Positions 9,127 to 17,415 of a stretch of DNA of 64,000 nucleotides are shown here, in pieces (position 1 is the first letter of the stretch; each line of letters starts with the position of its first letter). The stretch lies in assembly GCF_038595055.1 (NCBI RefSeq), contig NZ_CP152002.1, positions 6,568,501 to 6,632,500 of the forward strand, in the 5' to 3' direction. The notes below the pieces were generated by a model. The model worked only from the letters and a program-made list of their open reading frames with translations. It ran no database searches and was not told the DNA's origin. Source of the stretch: Paenibacillus sp. FSL R7-0345. Its GTDB lineage: Bacteria; Bacillota; Bacilli; Paenibacillales; Paenibacillaceae. The translations under genes and the position numbers were made by a program.

Positions 9127-9744
9127 TTATGCCTGAATGCTTCCCCATAACTGCAATCCCATATAAACAGCCATAGCCCAGATCAGCAATGCAGATCCCC
9201 TGTTCAGCAGCCGGATGGCCTTGCCTGAAGTATCCGCCCGCCCCAGTATTCTCCCTGCAGCTGCCAGACCCAGGAACCACAGCCAGGACACCGCGGCTGT
9301 AGCCGCCGCAAACCCCCAGCGTTCAGCCCCATCGTAACCGAGCGAGCCCGTCCCGATCACACCAACCGTATCCAGCAGGGCATGCGGATTCAGCAGAGAC
9401 ACCGACAGCGCATAGCCGATCTGTCCTCTGGTGGAGAGCTGCTTTGCATCCCCGGATGCCGGAGCTGCCGACCATATCTGCCAGCCCATATACAAAAGGA
9501 ACAGCACACCCGCACCGTAGACTACCGGAGTCAGCCAGTCCAGTGTAAGCAGCAACAGCGACACACCGCCGACCGCAGCTGCAATCAGCAGCGTATCACA
9601 CAGCGCAGCTGTTACTATGACCGGCAGTACACTGCGGAACCGCGAATGCAATGCCCCCTGGTTAAACACAAATATGTTTTGCACCCCTAGCGGTAATATC
9701 AGTCCAAAAGCCAAAATCATTCCGTGTACAATTGCCTCAGTCAT
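9127..9744 (-). CDS. LysE/ArgO-family amino-acid exporter
   Basis: About six hydrophobic segments over 205 residues and the N-terminal pattern MILAFGLILPLGVQNIFVFNQG fit the LysE/ArgO exporters, which pump basic or other amino acids out. The start ATG at 9744 follows AAGGGGAG; an upstream in-frame ATG would add 32 hydrophilic residues and is unlikely. It is divergent from a MocR-type regulator, a common arrangement in which the regulator controls the exporter. The substrate is not shown by the sequence. Confidence 0.85.
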   Translation of the reverse strand: MTEAIVHGMILAFGLILPLGVQNIFVFNQGALHSRFRSVLPVIVTAALCDTLLIAAAVGGVSLLLLTLDWLTPVVYGAGVLFLLYMGWQIWSAAPASGDAKQLSTRGQIGYALSVSLLNPHALLDTVGVIGTGSLGYDGAERWGFAAATAAVSWLWFLGLAAAGRILGRADTSGKAIRLLNRGSALLIWAMAVYMGLQLWGSIQA

Positions 9745-9907
9745 TCTAAACTCCCCTTTTCCGCCATTCATATGCCCACTTATCGTACACGCTTCCGTCC
9801 CTGCAGTAACCATCCAAAGTTTAATCAGCCTACCAGCCAAGTTAAGAACAGACTGCGGAATATGATATACTCCGGGTAAGTGTCCCCAAGGGATGAGACA
9901 TATACAA

Positions 9908-9919
9908 TAAGCATGCTTA
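9908..9919. promoter_or_regulatory. 12-bp perfect palindrome before the MocR gene
   Basis: TAAGCATGCTTA lies 22 bp upstream of the TTG start of the MocR-type gene, downstream of a possible -10 box (TATACT, 9866-9871). It could be an autoregulatory site, but such short palindromes also occur by chance. Confidence 0.3.
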
Positions 9920-9941
9920 GCATAGAAAAGGAGTCTGCCCT

Positions 9942-11447
9942 TTGAATTCTAACTTCAGCCAGCCGGACGGCTGGCAAGCCTCCGCTTACTTCCATGAAGA
10001 TTGGCGGCCCGATCCGGCTTCCCCTCTGCCGCTGCACCTGCAAATCTCAGCATGCTTCAGTGCAAGGATCAGCAGCGGCGCCTGGCCGCCGGGCATGAAG
10101 CTGGCCCCGCAGCGTGAGCTCTGCCGCCTGCTCGGCGTGAACCGGAGCACGCTGATGACGGCACTGGGGACGCTTGCCGGGCAGGGGCTGATCGAGGGCA
10201 GACGGGGCGGGGGAACCCGGGTTGCCGCCACCGGCAGCCACAGTAACAGCAGCACAACTCCCGGCAGCTGGACGGATTATTTGGAAGAGGGCACACACTA
10301 TCCTAATCTGCCCGCTGTGCAGGCCATCAACCGGCTGGAATTTGAGCCGGGGCTGATCCGCCTCGGCACCGGTGAACCCGCGCCTGAGCTGCTGCCCGGC
10401 ACAGCCATGAACCGTGTGCTGGCAGAGCTCGCCGCCGGGCCGCTGCCGCCTTTATCCTATGAGGAGCCGCTCGGCAATCCCGGACTACGGAGTGCTGTCA
10501 GCCGCCAGCTGCTGAAGCAGGGGATTCAGGCCGATCCCGGCTCCATTCTGATCACCTCCGGCGCGCTTCAGGGGCTGCAGCTGATTGCCCTCGGCCTGCT
10601 GCCGCGCAGCTCGACAATCCTGCTGGAGAAGCCCTCCTACCTGTATTCCATTCATGCCTTTCAGTCCGCAGGCGTAAAATTCAGCGGCCTGCTGATGGAC
10701 GAAGGAGGCATAGTAGTCAGCCGGCTGGCGGCGGAGGCCCTGCGGACCAAAGCTGCCATGCTCTATACCATTCCCAGCTTCCACAACCCAACCGGGATTG
10801 TCATGGATGCGGAGCGGAGGCAGGAGCTGATGGCGGTCTCCGGCGGGCTTGGACTGCCCATTCTGGAGGACGGAGCTTATCAGGAGCTTTGGCTGGACGC
10901 TCCTCCGCCGCTGCCGCTGAAGGCGCTGGACCGCGAAGAAAGAGTGCTGCATCTGGGCACACTCTCCAAGGCAGCCAGCCCGGGCCTGCGGATCGGCTGG
11001 ATCGTCGGCCCGGAGGCGGTCATCCGCCGGCTTGCCGACATCAAAATGCAGACCGATTACGGTGCAAGCTCCCTGTCACAAATGGCCGCCGCCCGGTGGC
11101 TGGACGGCGGCTACCACGAGGAGCATCTTACGCTGCTGCGCGGCAGGCTGCGAGAACGCCGCGCGCTTATGCTGCAGCTGCTGGACACCCACTTCAGCAG
11201 GCTGGCCTCCTGGAGCGTTCCTGCCGGCGGCTTCTACATCTGGTTGTCCCTGCACCGCCCGCTGCCGCTGCGCCGGCTGTTCGAGTCCGCCCGGCAGGCC
11301 GGGCTGCTGCTCAACACCGGCGATCTGTATGACCGGAGCGACAGCCGGCATCTCCGGCTCTCTTACTCCTATGCAACGCCTGGACAAATGCACAGCGGAA
11401 TACCCGCACTTGCTGCAATAATAAAACAAGTATCAAATGACAAATAA
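9942..11447 (+). CDS. MocR-type regulator (GntR HTH fused to aminotransferase fold)
   Basis: The 501-residue protein starts at TTG 9942 behind AGGAG. Residues ~25-95 form a GntR winged helix (ISSGAWPPGMKLAPQRELCR, GVNRSTLMTALGTLAGQGLI). The rest is a class-I aminotransferase-like domain with the PLP-lysine motif LSKAASPGLRIGW (Lys near 342) and IPSFHNPTGIVMD. MocR proteins use PLP or an amino-acid adduct as effector; PdxR and GabR are examples. Divergence from a LysE exporter suggests amino-acid sensing. Its stop codon lies inside a 38-bp palindrome. Confidence 0.9.
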   Translation: MNSNFSQPDGWQASAYFHEDWRPDPASPLPLHLQISACFSARISSGAWPPGMKLAPQRELCRLLGVNRSTLMTALGTLAGQGLIEGRRGGGTRVAATGSHSNSSTTPGSWTDYLEEGTHYPNLPAVQAINRLEFEPGLIRLGTGEPAPELLPGTAMNRVLAELAAGPLPPLSYEEPLGNPGLRSAVSRQLLKQGIQADPGSILITSGALQGLQLIALGLLPRSSTILLEKPSYLYSIHAFQSAGVKFSGLLMDEGGIVVSRLAAEALRTKAAMLYTIPSFHNPTGIVMDAERRQELMAVSGGLGLPILEDGAYQELWLDAPPPLPLKALDREERVLHLGTLSKAASPGLRIGWIVGPEAVIRRLADIKMQTDYGASSLSQMAAARWLDGGYHEEHLTLLRGRLRERRALMLQLLDTHFSRLASWSVPAGGFYIWLSLHRPLPLRRLFESARQAGLLLNTGDLYDRSDSRHLRLSYSYATPGQMHSGIPALAAIIKQVSNDK

Positions 11448-11467
11448 TATTATTTGTCATTTGATAC
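11430..11467. promoter_or_regulatory. 38-bp perfect palindrome, likely TetR operator
   Basis: GTATCAAATGACAAATAAT is followed at once by its exact reverse complement, with no spacer. It covers the last codons and the stop of the MocR gene and ends 39 bp before the TetR start. A possible -10 box (TATGAT) lies at 11472-11477. The length and position fit a TetR-family operator. In RNA it would also form a hairpin, so a role in ending MocR transcripts is possible, though no T-run follows. Confidence 0.65.
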
Positions 11468-11506
11468 CGTCTATGATAAGCTACGTTAAAGAAAGGAACA
11501 TCACTT

Positions 11507-12121
11507 ATGAATAAAACCGGATCTTTTTTGAGTAAAACTGAAATACTGGATGCCGCTGAACAGACCCTGCGCAGATTCGGTCCCGATAAAACCTCGGTAA
11601 CCGATGTTGCCAAGCTGCTGGGCGTGAGCCATGGTACACTGTACAGGCATTTTCCGAGCAAGGCTGCGCTTCGTGAGGCCGTAACCGAGAGATGGCTGGA
11701 GGAACAGATCATCCTTCCGTTAACTGAAATAGCTGAGGCTGAAGAGACAGATTCGCTTAAACAGCTGCAGCAGTATATAACAAGACTGTTTGAGCTTAAA
11801 GCGCATCATGCCGAGCAGGACGGGGAGATGTTCAGGATGTATGCAGCGGTAACCGAGGAAGCCGCAGCTCTGATTGAAGCGCATATCGTGCGGATCATCA
11901 GCCAGCTTAGCACAATCATACGCAGAGGGCAGGAGACTAATCAGCTGTCACAAGCTGAAAGTGCCTCCACGCTTGCCCGGGCACTGTTCTATGCAACGGC
12001 CCGGTATCATCATCCGGCTCATGCCTATGAATGGCAGAGCAGCCTGATCCGGCAGGATTTCACACAGCTCTGGGAGCTGCTGGCCAGAGGACTGAGCCCA
12101 GCTGCGGGGCCGCATATCTAA
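11507..12121 (+). CDS. TetR/AcrR-family regulator
   Basis: This 204-residue protein has a typical TetR N-terminal HTH at residues ~10-56 (EILDAAEQTLRRFGPDKTS, LLGVSHGTLYRHFPSKAAL) and an all-helical ligand domain. Its start ATG follows GAAAGGAACATC. It is 14 bp upstream of a short-chain dehydrogenase gene and probably in one operon with it. The palindrome just upstream is the natural binding-site candidate. Ligand unknown. Confidence 0.88.
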   Translation: MNKTGSFLSKTEILDAAEQTLRRFGPDKTSVTDVAKLLGVSHGTLYRHFPSKAALREAVTERWLEEQIILPLTEIAEAEETDSLKQLQQYITRLFELKAHHAEQDGEMFRMYAAVTEEAAALIEAHIVRIISQLSTIIRRGQETNQLSQAESASTLARALFYATARYHHPAHAYEWQSSLIRQDFTQLWELLARGLSPAAGPHI

Positions 12122-12135
12122 AGGAGGAAATCATT

Positions 12136-12879
12136 ATGATGAATGATCTTCAGGGAAAAGTCGCTATTATTACAGGCTCATCAAGGGGCATCGGACGGAA
12201 TATTGCCGAGAAGCTTGCTGAACAAGGGGCGGCAGTTGTTATAAATTACTCCAGCAGCCCGGAGCTGGCAGAGGAAGTTGTCCAGGGCATACAGCAGAAA
12301 GGCGGCCGGGCAGCAGCTGTTCAAGCCGACGTCAGCAAGCCTGGGCAAATCGCCAGGCTATTCCTGGAGGCAAAAGATAATTTCGGCAAAATAGATATTG
12401 TCGTCAACAATGCCGGCATTATGATCAACTCGCTAATCGGGGATGCTACAGAGGAACAGTTCGACAGGCAGTTTGCAATCAATGTCAAGGGTACTTACTT
12501 TTCCTGCCAGCAGGCATTCCTGCATCTGGAGCAGGGCGGCCGGATTATTAATTTCTCCACTTCGGTCAATGGCCAGATGTTCCCGGCTTACAGCATCTAT
12601 GCCGGCACCAAAGGTGCAGTGGAGCAGTTTACCCGCCAGTTAGCCAAAGAATTCGGTGCAAAGGGTATTACAATTAATGCCGTAGCTCCCGGTCCGGTTG
12701 CAACAGAGCTGTTTCTGGAAGGCAAGTCAGAGGCTCAGCTCGAAGGGCTGAAGAAGGCCAATGCCTTCGGCCGTTTAGGGGAGACTGAGGATATCGCCGG
12801 CGTTGTCAGCTTCCTGGCCGGCGAACAGTCCGCCTGGATTACCGGACAAACGCTGCGGGTGAACGGCGGCTTTATTTAA
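12136..12879 (+). CDS. Short-chain dehydrogenase/reductase (SDR)
   Basis: This classical SDR of 247 residues has the cofactor motif TGSSRGIG near residues 12-19, NNAG, and the catalytic Tyr155-x3-Lys159 (YAGTK). The ATG at 12136 is preceded by AAGGAGG at 12121, 8 bp away. The Arg/Ser context after beta-1 and beta-2 leaves NADP versus NAD undecided. It probably forms an operon with the preceding TetR gene and is likely controlled by it. It resembles 3-oxoacyl-ACP-reductase-type paralogues, but nothing else for fatty-acid synthesis is nearby. Its end overlaps the convergent kinase gene by 8 bp. Confidence 0.88.
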   Translation: MMNDLQGKVAIITGSSRGIGRNIAEKLAEQGAAVVINYSSSPELAEEVVQGIQQKGGRAAAVQADVSKPGQIARLFLEAKDNFGKIDIVVNNAGIMINSLIGDATEEQFDRQFAINVKGTYFSCQQAFLHLEQGGRIINFSTSVNGQMFPAYSIYAGTKGAVEQFTRQLAKEFGAKGITINAVAPGPVATELFLEGKSEAQLEGLKKANAFGRLGETEDIAGVVSFLAGEQSAWITGQTLRVNGGFI

Positions 12880-13936
12880 GCCGCTGCGGCAGCCGGACCA
12901 CAAAAGCCGTCCCCTCACCGGGGCGGCTTGTTACCGTTATGCTGCCTTCATGGAGCTCGACAATCTTTTTTACCAGCGACAGACCCAGCCCGCTTCCGCC
13001 CCCGCTGGCGCTCCGCGCTTTATCCGCCTTGTAGAACCGTTCAAAAATCCGCGGCAGCTCCTCCTCCGCAATCCCGATTCCGCTGTCCCGCAGCTCCACT
13101 TCGACGCCATCCTCCACCGGCCGCAGCCGGACATAAATCTGTCCGCCCTGCGGTGTAAATTTGATGCTGTTATGCAGCAGGTTCGTCCATACCTGGCTCA
13201 TCAGATCCTGGACGGCAACGACCATGGTTTCCCCCAGATCTGCCTCCACTTCAATATCCTTTTCCAGCCATTGCGGCTCGGCAGCCAGAATCATTTCGCG
13301 CAGCTGCCTGTCCAGCCGGTACGGCTTCGTCTCAAAGGGAAAGCTCCCTGCCTCCAGCGCCGACAGCTTCAGCAGGTTATCGCTGAGCCCCGACAGCCGG
13401 CTGCTCTCCGCCTCAATAATATCCAGATAATGCAGCCTGGACTCTGCGCTTAAGCCTTCATTCCGAAGGGCACGGGCAAAACCGCGGATGGAGGTCAGCG
13501 GCGACTGGATCTCATGCGACACATTGGAGATAAAATCCTGGCGCATAATCTCCATCCGGCCCAGCTCACTGGCCATTTCATTAATCCCTTCAACTATGCT
13601 GCCGAATTGCCCGTAGCGCCGGCTGTTTTCGATCTCCACCTTGAAATTCCCTTTAGCAATTTGCCGCATGGCTGTAATGATCGGGATATAAAAGGCCCGT
13701 TTATCTCCTCTCAGCCGGCCGATCAGCGCTGAAGTCCCGGCCAGCAGAAACAGAATAAAGAACTGCAGCACCATCGTCAGCAGCTGGGATGTGTACGGCG
13801 TCAGGGACCAGCCAAAATACTTCTCGAGCAGCTTTAACCCGAAATACCCGCCGTTCCAGGAAAGATAGAAGCCTGTAATTACCACAAGGATTCCCGCAAC
13901 TGCTTTTAAAATATCCCCGGCCCTGCTCCTGTCCAT
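12872..13936 (-). CDS. Sensor histidine kinase
   Basis: The 354-residue membrane kinase has TM segments near 8-27 and 51-73, a HAMP-like linker (76-130), the dimerisation helix with phospho-acceptor His141 (SHEIQSPLTSI), and an ATPase domain with N, G1 and G2 boxes (NLLHNSIKFT, DSGIGI, GSGLGLSL). The external part between the TMs is only ~23 residues, so it probably senses a membrane or intramembrane signal. It starts immediately after the response-regulator stop codon (TAGATG). Its 3' end overlaps the convergent SDR by 8 bp. Confidence 0.9.
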   Translation of the reverse strand: MDRSRAGDILKAVAGILVVITGFYLSWNGGYFGLKLLEKYFGWSLTPYTSQLLTMVLQFFILFLLAGTSALIGRLRGDKRAFYIPIITAMRQIAKGNFKVEIENSRRYGQFGSIVEGINEMASELGRMEIMRQDFISNVSHEIQSPLTSIRGFARALRNEGLSAESRLHYLDIIEAESSRLSGLSDNLLKLSALEAGSFPFETKPYRLDRQLREMILAAEPQWLEKDIEVEADLGETMVVAVQDLMSQVWTNLLHNSIKFTPQGGQIYVRLRPVEDGVEVELRDSGIGIAEEELPRIFERFYKADKARSASGGGSGLGLSLVKKIVELHEGSITVTSRPGEGTAFVVRLPQRLK

Positions 13937-14620
13937 CTACTTATCCACCTCCAGGCGGTAACCCAGCCCGCGAATAGTGCGGATTTGGAACGCATACTGT
14001 TCCCGGGGAAACCGCTCACGCAGCCGCCCTACGTGCACATCCAGCGTCCGCTCGTTTCCCTCAAAGTCATAGCCCCAGATTTCCTCAATCAGCCGGTCGC
14101 GTGTCAGCGTCTGTCCCGGATAGCTCGCCAGCTTGAACAGCAGCTCAAATTCCTTGAGCGGCAGTGTAAGGCTGCCGAGCTCCGAGGAGACCTCATAGGT
14201 TTTGCGGTTCATCCGCAAACGGCCGCTAGTAACACTCTGCGCAGCGGAAATCTGGTAGCGCTTCAGCAGCGCTTTTACCCTGGCAATCAGCACCGGCGGC
14301 TCAAACGGCTTCACCAGATAATCGTCTGTACCGAGCTCAAACCCTTTGACAATCTGCGCGGTCTCTCCCTTGGCAGTCAGCATCAGTATCGGAATATCGT
14401 AGCTCCTGCGCAGCTCGCTGCACAGCTCCCAGCCGTCCATACGAGGCATCATCACATCAATAATTGCCAGATCGGCACCGTTATCCTCCATGAGCCGCAG
14501 CGCCTCCACACCATCGGACGCACAGCAGACCTCATCCAGCCCCTCAGCCCTCAAAAAGACTTCCACCAATTCGCGGATGTTCGGATCGTCGTCCACCACC
14601 AGTATTTTCGCCATATTCAA
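13937..14620 (-). CDS. OmpR/PhoB-family response regulator
   Basis: The 227-residue protein has a receiver domain with D10-D11-D12, phospho-acceptor Asp55 (IIDVMMPRMDG) and Lys in LTAKG, then a winged helix (RDRLIEEIWGYDFEGNERT). The start is either TTG 14620 (used here) or ATG 14614; both follow GGGAGGA. It is the partner of the kinase directly downstream. Its first ~77 bp overlap, in another frame, the 3' end of the ABC exporter gene, which probably makes the three genes one translationally linked operon. Confidence 0.92.
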   Translation of the reverse strand: MNMAKILVVDDDPNIRELVEVFLRAEGLDEVCCASDGVEALRLMEDNGADLAIIDVMMPRMDGWELCSELRRSYDIPILMLTAKGETAQIVKGFELGTDDYLVKPFEPPVLIARVKALLKRYQISAAQSVTSGRLRMNRKTYEVSSELGSLTLPLKEFELLFKLASYPGQTLTRDRLIEEIWGYDFEGNERTLDVHVGRLRERFPREQYAFQIRTIRGLGYRLEVDK

Positions 14621-16415
14621 AAGGTCCTCCCTCTGCCCGGCTGCTCTCCGGCTCCGGTACGTTCATCTGCAGCTGCTGCTCTGCGAATTCCCGGTACAGC
14701 TCATGGTTCTGCAACAGCTCTTCGTGCGTGCCTTTGCCGGTAATCCGGCCTTTTTCCATAAAAACAATCTGATCCGCGTTCACGACCGTCGCCAGCCGGT
14801 GGGCAATAACAATCGTCGTCCGTCCCTTCATCAGGTTCGAGAGTGCTCTCTGTACTACCGCTTCTGACTGGCTGTCGAGACTGGACGTCGCTTCATCGAG
14901 CATCAGAATCTGCGGATCACGCAGCAGCGCCCGGGCAATCGCAATCCGCTGGCGCTGTCCGCCGGAGAGCTTCACGCCGCGTTCACCGACATCCGTCTGG
15001 TACCCGTCCGGCAGCTCCTCAATGAACTTGTCAGCATAAGCCATCTCCGCCGCACGCTGCATTTCTGCCTCCGTGACTTCCCGGTCCAGCCCGTAGCCCA
15101 GATTGTCGGCAATTGTGCCGGCCAGCAGCGGACTCTCCTGAGATACATAGCCGATCAGCTTCCGCCAGGAGCGCAGTGAGAATGTGAATACCGGCTTAGA
15201 GCCAAGTTTAATGAGACCATGACTAGGCTGATAGAAGCGCTCCAGCAAAGAGAATAGAGTCGTTTTTCCGCCGCCGCTCGGACCCACAATTGCGGTTACC
15301 TGGCCCGGCTGCATCGTAAAGCTGACCTCCTTCAGCACCTGCTCACCTGTTTTGTACGCGAAGCTCAGGTCTTCCACAACAATCGGCGCCTCCGCCTGAA
15401 CGGCTTCCTCTGCACCTTCGTATACTTCCTCTTCTGCTGCCAGCGTTTCAATGATCCGTTCCGAAGCGCCCTTGGCTTTCTGAATCTGGGTGAAAAATTG
15501 CGTAAGCTGCGTCAGCGGCATAACAATCTGAATCAGATACAGGATAAAAGCGACCAGCTCTCCCGCAGTTAACGCACCCGATGACACCTGCATGCCCCCG
15601 TAGCCGATAATCACCACCAGCAGCATCATGAATACGAAGGAGACGAGCGGACTGATCATTGCACTGATTTTACCTTCCCGTATGCCAAAAGAGAGCAGAT
15701 TCATAATGCCGGTCCGCCCGGCCTCATATTCTCTATCTTCCGCCCCCGAGGCTTTCACCAGCCGGATTTCAGACAGCACCCCGCTTAGCGTTGCGGTAAA
15801 AGAAGCTGTCTCGTCCTGTGTTCCTTTGGATATTTTGTACATCTGCCGGCCCAGCGGCACAAGGATGAGCGCGGACAACGGCAGGACTGTGAATAGTACG
15901 AGTGTCATTTTCCAGTTCAGATACAGCAGCACTGAAATCGAGCCGACAATCGAAATCACGCCGGTGAACAGGCTGGCCAGATGCTCGGAAATAAGCGTCT
16001 TAAGAATCCCGGTATCATTGGTCATCCGGCTGACACTTTCGCCTGTGCGGTTATCGTTGAAATAGGACACGGGTAGCATCAGGAATTTGCGCCATAGCCG
16101 GTCGCGCAGCGCCGCTACCGTCTTTTGCCCCACATAATTCAGCAGATAAATCGAGACGCCGCCGGCAATAGTCTGGGCGATGAATGCTCCGGCAATGCCG
16201 GCAATCTGCAGCTTGCTGATAGAGGCAAGGGAGAAGCCGTCGACCAGATTTTTGGTGAACATGGGAATGACAAGGCCAACCAAAGTGGAGACCATGCTCA
16301 GCAGAACGGCGACTGTCAGCAGCCCGTAGGAAGGTTTCGTCTGATGCAGCAGCTTCAGAAACGGCTTCATGGCCGCACCCTGCCGCTCCTGCCGGGGCGA
16401 TTTAATGTTATTCAT
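14544..16415 (-). CDS. ABC exporter, fused membrane and ATPase domains (BmrA-like)
   Basis: This 623-residue half-transporter has six TM helices in residues ~30-320, then an ATPase with Walker A GPSGGGKTTL, signature LSGGQRQRIAIA, Walker B ILMLDEATSSLD and H-loop IAHRLATV. All catalytic residues are intact, consistent with a homodimeric multidrug or lipid exporter. The protein runs ~35 residues past the usual FAEQQL-type end, with a Gly/Arg/Ser-rich tail translated from DNA that also encodes the response regulator. It starts with ATG behind AGAGGAA. Confidence 0.92.
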   Translation of the reverse strand: MNNIKSPRQERQGAAMKPFLKLLHQTKPSYGLLTVAVLLSMVSTLVGLVIPMFTKNLVDGFSLASISKLQIAGIAGAFIAQTIAGGVSIYLLNYVGQKTVAALRDRLWRKFLMLPVSYFNDNRTGESVSRMTNDTGILKTLISEHLASLFTGVISIVGSISVLLYLNWKMTLVLFTVLPLSALILVPLGRQMYKISKGTQDETASFTATLSGVLSEIRLVKASGAEDREYEAGRTGIMNLLSFGIREGKISAMISPLVSFVFMMLLVVIIGYGGMQVSSGALTAGELVAFILYLIQIVMPLTQLTQFFTQIQKAKGASERIIETLAAEEEVYEGAEEAVQAEAPIVVEDLSFAYKTGEQVLKEVSFTMQPGQVTAIVGPSGGGKTTLFSLLERFYQPSHGLIKLGSKPVFTFSLRSWRKLIGYVSQESPLLAGTIADNLGYGLDREVTEAEMQRAAEMAYADKFIEELPDGYQTDVGERGVKLSGGQRQRIAIARALLRDPQILMLDEATSSLDSQSEAVVQRALSNLMKGRTTIVIAHRLATVVNADQIVFMEKGRITGKGTHEELLQNHELYREFAEQQLQMNVPEPESSRAEGGPFEYGENTGGGRRSEHPRIGGSLFEG

Positions 16416-16553
16416 GGGAATTCCTCTTTTCTTGGCGGATTGATCTTCTGGAGCTTAAGTCTTGCGTTTAGGTTCTCCGCCTCAGTCCTTATCATATTGC
16501 GGCAATTTAAACTGAAATTAAACAGGTTCCTTGAAAAGCTGTCTAGCGGCGGT

Positions 16554-17192
16554 TTACTGTACCATTGCTGCTGCTGCAGCGTAGTCCTCCGGTGTATTCA
16601 TGTTGAATACAGGCGAGGGTGCTGAGGGATCAGCTGGTATAAACCCGGACTCCGGTACATACAGGACATCCAGCTTGTTAAGACAGTCCATGAACCTGTA
16701 ATTTCCGGCAGCAAGCGCGGCCTCCAGTACCGGAACCACCCGCTTATGATACAGACCGAGCAGCGGCTGCACCCGGCCTTCGCGGGATACTGCTACTGCG
16801 GCATCTGCGCCGCTGCCTTGGTTAGAGCTGCCCGTATGTGTTTGAGCCTCCGTATGAGTGCCGAGGATATAACGCAGAAACTCTGCCGAAGCAAAAGGCA
16901 GATCGCAGGCTGCTATCAGATTCCACTCATGCTGCGTATGGCTTAGCGCCGCATGAAGTCCGGCCAGCGGCCCGCAGCCCGGGTAGACGTCCGCAACCTG
17001 CTGCAGCCCGAGGCCGCTATACTCCTGCCGCTGCCGGGGGCCGCAGGCAATGATTGTGCTGCCGGCCAGCTGACCCAGCTCGTCTGACAGCCGGGCAATG
17101 ACGGGTCTGCCGCCAAGCTCCAGCAGCGCTTTATCTGTGCCCATCCGGCGCGAAGCTCCGCCGGTGAGTATAATTCCTGAATAGTGTGCCAT
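16554..17192 (-). CDS. mobA: Molybdenum cofactor guanylyltransferase (MobA)
   Basis: MobA attaches GMP to molybdopterin to make MGD, the cofactor form of DMSO-reductase-family enzymes such as the formate-dehydrogenase-like protein at 27-29 kb. The 212-residue protein has the nucleotide-binding signature LTGGASRRMGTDKALLELGG at residues 9-28 and the LIAACDLPFASAEFL motif. A short insertion rich in Thr, Gly and Ser near residues 112-128 (HTEAQTHTGSSNQG) is unusual. It starts with ATG behind AGGAGG and appears monocistronic. Confidence 0.92.
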   Translation of the reverse strand: MAHYSGIILTGGASRRMGTDKALLELGGRPVIARLSDELGQLAGSTIIACGPRQRQEYSGLGLQQVADVYPGCGPLAGLHAALSHTQHEWNLIAACDLPFASAEFLRYILGTHTEAQTHTGSSNQGSGADAAVAVSREGRVQPLLGLYHKRVVPVLEAALAAGNYRFMDCLNKLDVLYVPESGFIPADPSAPSPVFNMNTPEDYAAAAAMVQ

Positions 17193-17415
17193 ATTATCCT
17201 CCTGTTGCGGGATGTAATAGGATAAGCGTAACAGACTTTACAATCTGAAAACAGCAGCCCTCCGCTAAAAACGCCGGCATGTACTCTTTTTAAGCTTGCA
17301 ATTTGTAAAACTTGGTTTGTATCCCTTTTCAACTAATGTTACAGTGATATATGGGGCCTATCTTCTTGGTGCCTCCATGGAAGGCATGGCATCTGGCGGG
17401 AAAGGAGTGCCCAAT

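Noticed and set aside
10047..10298. Antisense frames in the MocR gene
   Set aside because: They lie within the conserved winged-helix coding region, are Arg/Pro/Ala-rich and lack start signals.
12872..12879. Eight-base convergent overlap of SDR and kinase genes as a sign of error
   Set aside because: Both proteins end at normal lengths and the stops simply interlock; short convergent overlaps are common in compact genomes.
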